A model generated the notes under the pieces. The model saw only the letters and a list, made by a program, of their open reading frames with translations. It made no database searches and was not told where the DNA came from. DNA of 64,000 nucleotides from Thalassovita autumnalis (lineage in GTDB: Bacteria > Pseudomonadota > Alphaproteobacteria > Rhodobacterales > Rhodobacteraceae): the NCBI RefSeq assembly GCF_001458255.1, contig NZ_CYSB01000047.1:27679-91678 (forward strand), read 5' to 3'. This document shows positions 60,299 through 64,000 of this stretch, in pieces. Each line of letters starts with the position of its first letter. Position 1 is the first letter of the stretch. A program made the position numbers and the translations under genes.

Positions 60299-61546
60299 TC
60301 AGCAGCCCGGCGCCTGCACCAAACCCCAGCCAAACTGCACGTCACGGCCCGGATCGCCCAGATCGCGCAGATCCCGGCGCAAGGCCCGGCGCAGCCCGTT
60401 GGCCCCTGAGGTGCCGCGCGCCATCGCCTGCGCCGCCAGTGCCGTCACGATCGGCGCCGCATAGGAGGTGCCAGAGGCATAGCTGCCCCGATTGCCCTTG
60501 GCGATGTAAAGGTCCACGCCAGGGGCGGCGAATTCGATATGCCCGCCCCGGCTGGCCTTGCGATAGCGCCGCCCTGCAGCATCCACGGCGGTCACCGCGA
60601 TCACCTCGGGCGCTGCTGCAGGATAAAGCGCCACGTTATCGCCCCTGTTGCCAGCCGCCGCCACCATCACCGTGCCACGCGCCGCCGCCGCCTGCAGTAC
60701 GTCAGCAAAGGCCTCATTGGGCGGACCGGCAAAACTCATGTTCACCAGCCGAACACGTTGCCCGATCAGCCAATCCAAAGCGGCGGCCAGCCGTTCAACA
60801 TCCGCCGCCGCGCCGCGTTTTTCCTTGGCAAAGGCGTTTACCGTATAAAGCCGCGCCCCCGGGCTGAAACCGGCCAGCGCGCCGCTGGCATCCTCACCGG
60901 CGATCAGGGCCGCAACACCGGTGCCATGGGTCGGCCGATCTGCCCGTTCCCCCTGAAACAGCACCGAATGCCGGGTCAGCTGCGCCGGGGCCAGTGCGGG
61001 GTGGCTGGCGTCCACCGGCCCGTCGATCACGCCCACCCGCGTGCCGTTTAACCGGCAGCGCGATGGTTCGGAAACCCCCAACATTTGCGGCGCGTAAAGG
61101 CGCGGCTTGCCTTGGGCGTAGCGATAAAAGTGATGCAAGTCCAACCGCGTTTGCGGCGCGGCATTGGCCAGCAGCTCCTGCGCGTCATCGGGGCTCAACC
61201 GTTGCAGATCCAACACCAGAACGTGGCGGCGCAGATTTTCAAACCGGCGGGACCGGATCACCACCGCGCCCGCCTGCGTCAGGGCCGCCTGCGCCGCCCC
61301 CGCCTGGTTGAGCGGCCCTGAGGTGACAAATTCGAACCGGTTGCCCCGCGCCTGTGCCGCATCTGCATTGCGCGACGGCCGCCGTTCAACCGCCGCCCCA
61401 CCATCATCGCGGGAACTGCCCCGATCAGCCGGGCTGCCCGTCGGTGCCCCGGTGGGATCACGCGTTTGCGCCACGGCAAAAGGGGCCGTGGCGATCATCG
61501 CGCAAGCGATCACTGAACAGATCAGCGCAGTCAGTTTGGGCCGCAT
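60299..61546 (-). CDS. Secreted S8 family serine protease (subtilase)
   Basis: 415 residues. Signal peptide MRPKLTALICSVIACAMIAT plus APFAVA, then a charged linker (30-70) and an N domain (70-165) with PQTRLDLHHFYRYAQGK. Catalytic triad D175 (VGVIDGPVD), H207 (PTHGTGVA) and S361 (SGTSYAAP), with oxyanion N300 (AAAGN). It may be periplasmic or released. The gene starts four bases after the anti-sigma stop, so sigma factor, anti-sigma and protease form one transcript. A link between the protease and anti-sigma turnover or sensing is inferred from this coupling. Confidence 0.9.
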   Translation of the reverse strand: MRPKLTALICSVIACAMIATAPFAVAQTRDPTGAPTGSPADRGSSRDDGGAAVERRPSRNADAAQARGNRFEFVTSGPLNQAGAAQAALTQAGAVVIRSRRFENLRRHVLVLDLQRLSPDDAQELLANAAPQTRLDLHHFYRYAQGKPRLYAPQMLGVSEPSRCRLNGTRVGVIDGPVDASHPALAPAQLTRHSVLFQGERADRPTHGTGVAALIAGEDASGALAGFSPGARLYTVNAFAKEKRGAAADVERLAAALDWLIGQRVRLVNMSFAGPPNEAFADVLQAAAARGTVMVAAAGNRGDNVALYPAAAPEVIAVTAVDAAGRRYRKASRGGHIEFAAPGVDLYIAKGNRGSYASGTSYAAPIVTALAAQAMARGTSGANGLRRALRRDLRDLGDPGRDVQFGWGLVQAPGC

Positions 61547-61550
61547 CGGA

Positions 61551-62156
61551 TCACTCCTCAGGTAGGCTCAGGCTGTCCACCAGATCAGAGGCGCTCAGCA
61601 CCGAACGGGCTTCGTCCAACGTTACCCCGTCCAATAGACGCAGTTCATAAAGACCCAGTGCCGAGGGACCCGCCATAATCTCAACCCCGGCCGCCAGCAG
61701 CAGCCCGCGGATCTCCACCTCAGGCGCTTCGGGTGCAAATGCGATTTGCAATGCGGCATCCCCAGCCAGCTGATAGCCTGCGGGGCTGTCGGGGCTTCCG
61801 CTCTGGCCGTAATATATCGCCTGACCCAGGCTCCAGGCCAGCAGCAGCGCCGCCGCCACCTGCCAGAACACAGGCCTGATGATTCCGTCAGGCTGATCCG
61901 GTGCCTTCTCTGGTAGATCCGCGGGCGCAGCCTCCGCTTCAACCGAGCGCATTAAGCGGGCCAGCCCCACTTCGCCGGGGCTATAGGCGGCCTGCTGTTC
62001 GGCCTGCATCTGCTGGCGGATGGCCTGCAAGGCGGTCAGCTCAGCCTGCAAGGCAGTGTCTGCGGCAACCGCCGCTTCCACCTCAGCGCGTTCGGCGCCC
62101 TCCAGCGTGTCATTGGCCAGAAACGGTAGCAGGGCGGAAATCTCATCACGTGTCAT
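61551..62156 (-). CDS. Membrane anti-sigma factor with subtilase-propeptide-like ectodomain
   Basis: 201 residues in three parts. The cytoplasmic N part (1-60, ISALLPFLANDTLEGAERAEVEAAVAAD) looks like the sigma-binding helices of zinc anti-sigma domains but lacks the Cys/His zinc ligands. One membrane segment spans about 97-115 (FWQVAAALLLAWSLGQAIYY). The outer part (129-200) has the beta-alpha-beta-beta-alpha-beta look of I9/fervidolysin propeptides: LQIAFAP, APEVEIRGLLLAAG, VEIMAGPSALGLYELRLLDG and a last VDSLSL strand. It is three bases after the sigma gene and four before the protease gene. Confidence 0.82.
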   Translation of the reverse strand: MTRDEISALLPFLANDTLEGAERAEVEAAVAADTALQAELTALQAIRQQMQAEQQAAYSPGEVGLARLMRSVEAEAAPADLPEKAPDQPDGIIRPVFWQVAAALLLAWSLGQAIYYGQSGSPDSPAGYQLAGDAALQIAFAPEAPEVEIRGLLLAAGVEIMAGPSALGLYELRLLDGVTLDEARSVLSASDLVDSLSLPEE

Positions 62157-62159
62157 GGC

Positions 62160-62723
62160 TCACCCCTCCGTCCGGCTGGCGCCTGTCAGCCGCATCCGCC
62201 CCTGAAGGCAGTTCAGCAGCAGCTTTTTGGCATGGTGAATGCGGGTTTTGATGGTCCCTTCCGGGGCCGAGACGACCTCGGAAATCTCGCCGTAGGTCAT
62301 GTCCTTGTAGAAGGCCAAAGTGATCGCATCACGGTGATCCGGCTTCAGCTCCTCCAGGCAATGGCTGAGATGCGCCGCCTCTTCGGTTGCCGCAACACAG
62401 AGCTCGGTGTCGACATCCTCATCCACGGTTTCAGCGATTTCATCGGTCAGATCCTGCCGCCCGCGCTTGCGGTGCAGATCGATGACCTTGCGATAGGCGA
62501 TGCCAAATATCCAGGTTTGCACTTTCGACCTCCCTTCAAACCGGTCGGCAGAACGCCAGACCTCCAGAAACACGTCATGAAGTAAGTCGGCTGACTCGAA
62601 GGGATCGTTCAATCTGGACTGAATAAATCTGAACACCGGCCTCTCCAGCGCCTGATACAGCGCCGCCAAAGCCGTCTTGTCGCCCTCAGAAATACGGGCC
62701 AACAGGGGTCGATGCGGGTCCAT
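62160..62723 (-). CDS. ECF RNA polymerase sigma factor
   Basis: 187 residues from ATG 62723 (GGTGAGG upstream; the TTG 62747 start was rejected). Region 2 blocks: LYQALERPVFRFIQSRL, ESADLLHDVFLEVWRSADRF and KVQTWIFGIAYRKVIDLHRKR; region 4: LKPDHRDAITLAFYKDMTYGEISEVVSAPEGTIKTRIHHAKKLL. It heads the sigma/anti-sigma/subtilase operon. The two shared promoter motifs at 50253 and 60176 may be its targets; its own upstream region does not carry the same motif in clear form. Confidence 0.92.
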   Translation of the reverse strand: MDPHRPLLARISEGDKTALAALYQALERPVFRFIQSRLNDPFESADLLHDVFLEVWRSADRFEGRSKVQTWIFGIAYRKVIDLHRKRGRQDLTDEIAETVDEDVDTELCVAATEEAAHLSHCLEELKPDHRDAITLAFYKDMTYGEISEVVSAPEGTIKTRIHHAKKLLLNCLQGRMRLTGASRTEG

Positions 62724-62993
62724 TGCCTCACCGCTGCAATTTCTCAATGGGATGAGCTTAGGGCAGGAGGATGAAAACTCAAACTGTGGATTGGAGCCTG
62801 AGGCAAATTGTAAATATTTCGTGTAATATATATTATGATAAATTGAAAAGTCAAAGTTTCTGACAAGTCAACTTCTTAACCTAAATCGACTTTTTCGGGG
62901 CCAGCGGAAAAATTTGACCCATAAACTTGTTTGGCTCGACGTAGCAAGTTCCCCACAGTAAGAAGAAGGAGCAGATTGGGAAGGACTACATAG
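62724..62993. other. A+T-rich gap before the right-edge genes
   Basis: About 270 bases with a marked fall in G+C, including a run of alternating A/T at 62820-62842. It holds the sigma-operon promoter and marks the junction to the low-GC, probably acquired, end of the window. No gene was supported. Confidence 0.5.
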
Positions 62994-63653
62994 TTGCGCT
63001 TACTACTATCAAAAGGAATTGCAGCAATTTCCAAGCCCCGATGCGGTTCCACCAGCATTAGAAGGATGATAGATCCATTTCTTGAGCCTGATCGCGGAGA
63101 TATTTCAGTCAACGTTGCCAACGAACGGCCTCCGTTTCATCCGCATATGAGCGCGCCGTATCTGCGTGAAATCGTTCAAAAAATATCCCCTGACGCTAGC
63201 TTGGAATACTTCATAACTATCCGTCATCCTGTTGCGCTACTTGCATCGTACTACAAATTTTTCCAACCCGACGAACACTCAAGGTATAATTTTGATAGCC
63301 GGTGGGCAGGGCAGATCGGAATGAGCTTTGAACACTGGGTACTAAATGGTAGGCTTGGCCTAAACCCAAACTGGAAGCGCCTTGGTCCTGATAGTATTCT
63401 TGAAACCAACCTTTCCCCGCTGAGCCTTGAAGCCATGGCGATGAACAAGGATGAAAGCTGGGCTGTAGACCACATCTTCAGAATTGAAGAAATAGATAAA
63501 GCAAGCAAGTGGCTTAGCGAAAAACTTGGTAGCGACGTACAACCCCAGCATGTTAACCAGTCTGATGACCTTTGCCTCCCACCTCTGGGATCTGAGGCTA
63601 TGAGTAAGGTTCGTCTCATGATGCCTTTTGAAAGCGAACTATACGGCATTTGA
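62994..63653 (+). CDS. Sulfotransferase-like protein
   Basis: 219 residues from TTG 62994, directly after an in-frame TAG and preceded by GGAAGGA. The N-terminal AISKPRCGSTSIRRM matches the 5'-phosphosulfate loop of PAPS-dependent sulfotransferases (PK-x-GSTS pattern), and YFITIRHPVALLASYYKFF matches the 3'-phosphate motif. The protein is somewhat short for the family. Low G+C and position near capsule genes suggest a transferred gene that adds sulfate to a surface polysaccharide; substrate is inference. Confidence 0.72.
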   Translation: MRLLLSKGIAAISKPRCGSTSIRRMIDPFLEPDRGDISVNVANERPPFHPHMSAPYLREIVQKISPDASLEYFITIRHPVALLASYYKFFQPDEHSRYNFDSRWAGQIGMSFEHWVLNGRLGLNPNWKRLGPDSILETNLSPLSLEAMAMNKDESWAVDHIFRIEEIDKASKWLSEKLGSDVQPQHVNQSDDLCLPPLGSEAMSKVRLMMPFESELYGI

Positions 63654-63784
63654 GTAAGGCTCAACATGAACCCATAAAAGGATGTTTGGTCACGGGCTCG
63701 AAGTACATGGAAAGTGAGGGACATCCGCAAAACGCCGAATCAGTTCATATTCTCTATGAGTCCTACAATTTTTGAGGCTTCGAT

Positions 63785-64000
63785 TTACCCAAGTTTTGCG
63801 TGCAAATCGAACCACCCTACGCTGTCTGCCCATAAGTTATTCGGCGCTTTTTTACGTGCATAGCTCAAGCCCTCATTTACAGCGATAGCTTCATCAAATG
63901 TTAGCCAACGGCCCACCAGATCTTCGCCGAAAACGCCTGATGAGCTGAAGTGGTCCCACCTTTTCGGACAGTTTTGCAGCTTTGCTAAGGTGTATCGGGT
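63785..64000 (-). CDS. Unknown protein, C-terminal part only
   Basis: An open minus-strand frame enters from the right edge and ends with TAA at 63785; 71 residues are visible (CPKRWDHFSSSG, DLVGRWLTFDEAIA, NNLWADSVGWFDLH). Aromatic-rich, no recognised domain. The A+T content resembles the sulfotransferase-like gene, with which it is convergent. Its start and most of the protein lie outside the window. Confidence 0.55.
   Translation of the reverse strand, partial: TRYTLAKLQNCPKRWDHFSSSGVFGEDLVGRWLTFDEAIAVNEGLSYARKKAPNNLWADSVGWFDLHAKLG

Noticed and set aside
1..64000. tRNA, rRNA, riboswitch or prophage genes
   Set aside because: None was recognised by reading; short tRNA genes cannot be fully excluded without a dedicated search.

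Overview
The window reads as a stretch of an extrachromosomal replicon (plasmid or chromid) of a marine alphaproteobacterium of the Rhodobacteraceae/Roseobacter type. The basis is a Rep_3-like replication initiator at the left edge, high-GC coding DNA with little intergenic space, TRAP and ABC uptake systems, GntR/RpiR regulators and an alphaproteobacterial gene repertoire. The taxonomic call is inference; no rRNA or tRNA gene was recognised.

Layout: (1) 1-1338, replication initiator (5' end outside the window) followed by a cluster of palindromes. (2) 1339-7404, purine (urate) catabolism: AllE, an NCS2 permease, AllA, an allantoinase-OHCU decarboxylase fusion, hydroxyisourate hydrolase and the membrane urate oxidase PuuD. 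(3) 7524-27377, a 20-kb hydroxyproline island: FCD-GntR regulator, polar amino acid ABC importer, full trans-4-hydroxy-L-proline pathway, an aconitase-X type (cis-3-) and a proline-racemase-family (trans-3-) hydroxyproline dehydratase, an XRE-cupin regulator, a dipeptide ABC importer and an Xaa-Pro aminopeptidase; together this looks like use of collagen-type peptides. (4) 27427-39471, a chitooligosaccharide island: a ChiS-like hybrid kinase divergent from a family-5 binding protein, its ABC importer, a GNAT enzyme and a GH20 hexosaminidase. (5) 39533-41817, Ada, a PEP mutase/isocitrate lyase-family enzyme and a GFA-family protein.

(6) 41948-49892, an unnamed catabolic operon (TRAP transporter, M81 amidohydrolase, D-serine dehydratase-like PLP enzyme, KDG-type kinase, RidA) divergent from an RpiR regulator across three phased operator copies. 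(7) 50019-53457, a 58-residue secreted mini-protein, ilvD and two orphan secreted proteins set between three related terminator copies. (8) 53753-59543, capsule/KDO genes (export lipoprotein, galE, LacX-like epimerase, kdsA, kdsB, kdsD). (9) 59715-62723, ECF sigma factor, membrane anti-sigma factor, secreted subtilase and a small secreted protein. (10) 62994-64000, low-GC edge with a sulfotransferase-like gene and a partial unknown gene.

The strongest leads for something under-described are the ChiS-like one-component chitin regulator in an alphaproteobacterium, the sigma/anti-sigma/subtilase module in which the anti-sigma ectodomain resembles a subtilase propeptide, and the M81/PLP/kinase/RidA operon of unknown substrate.
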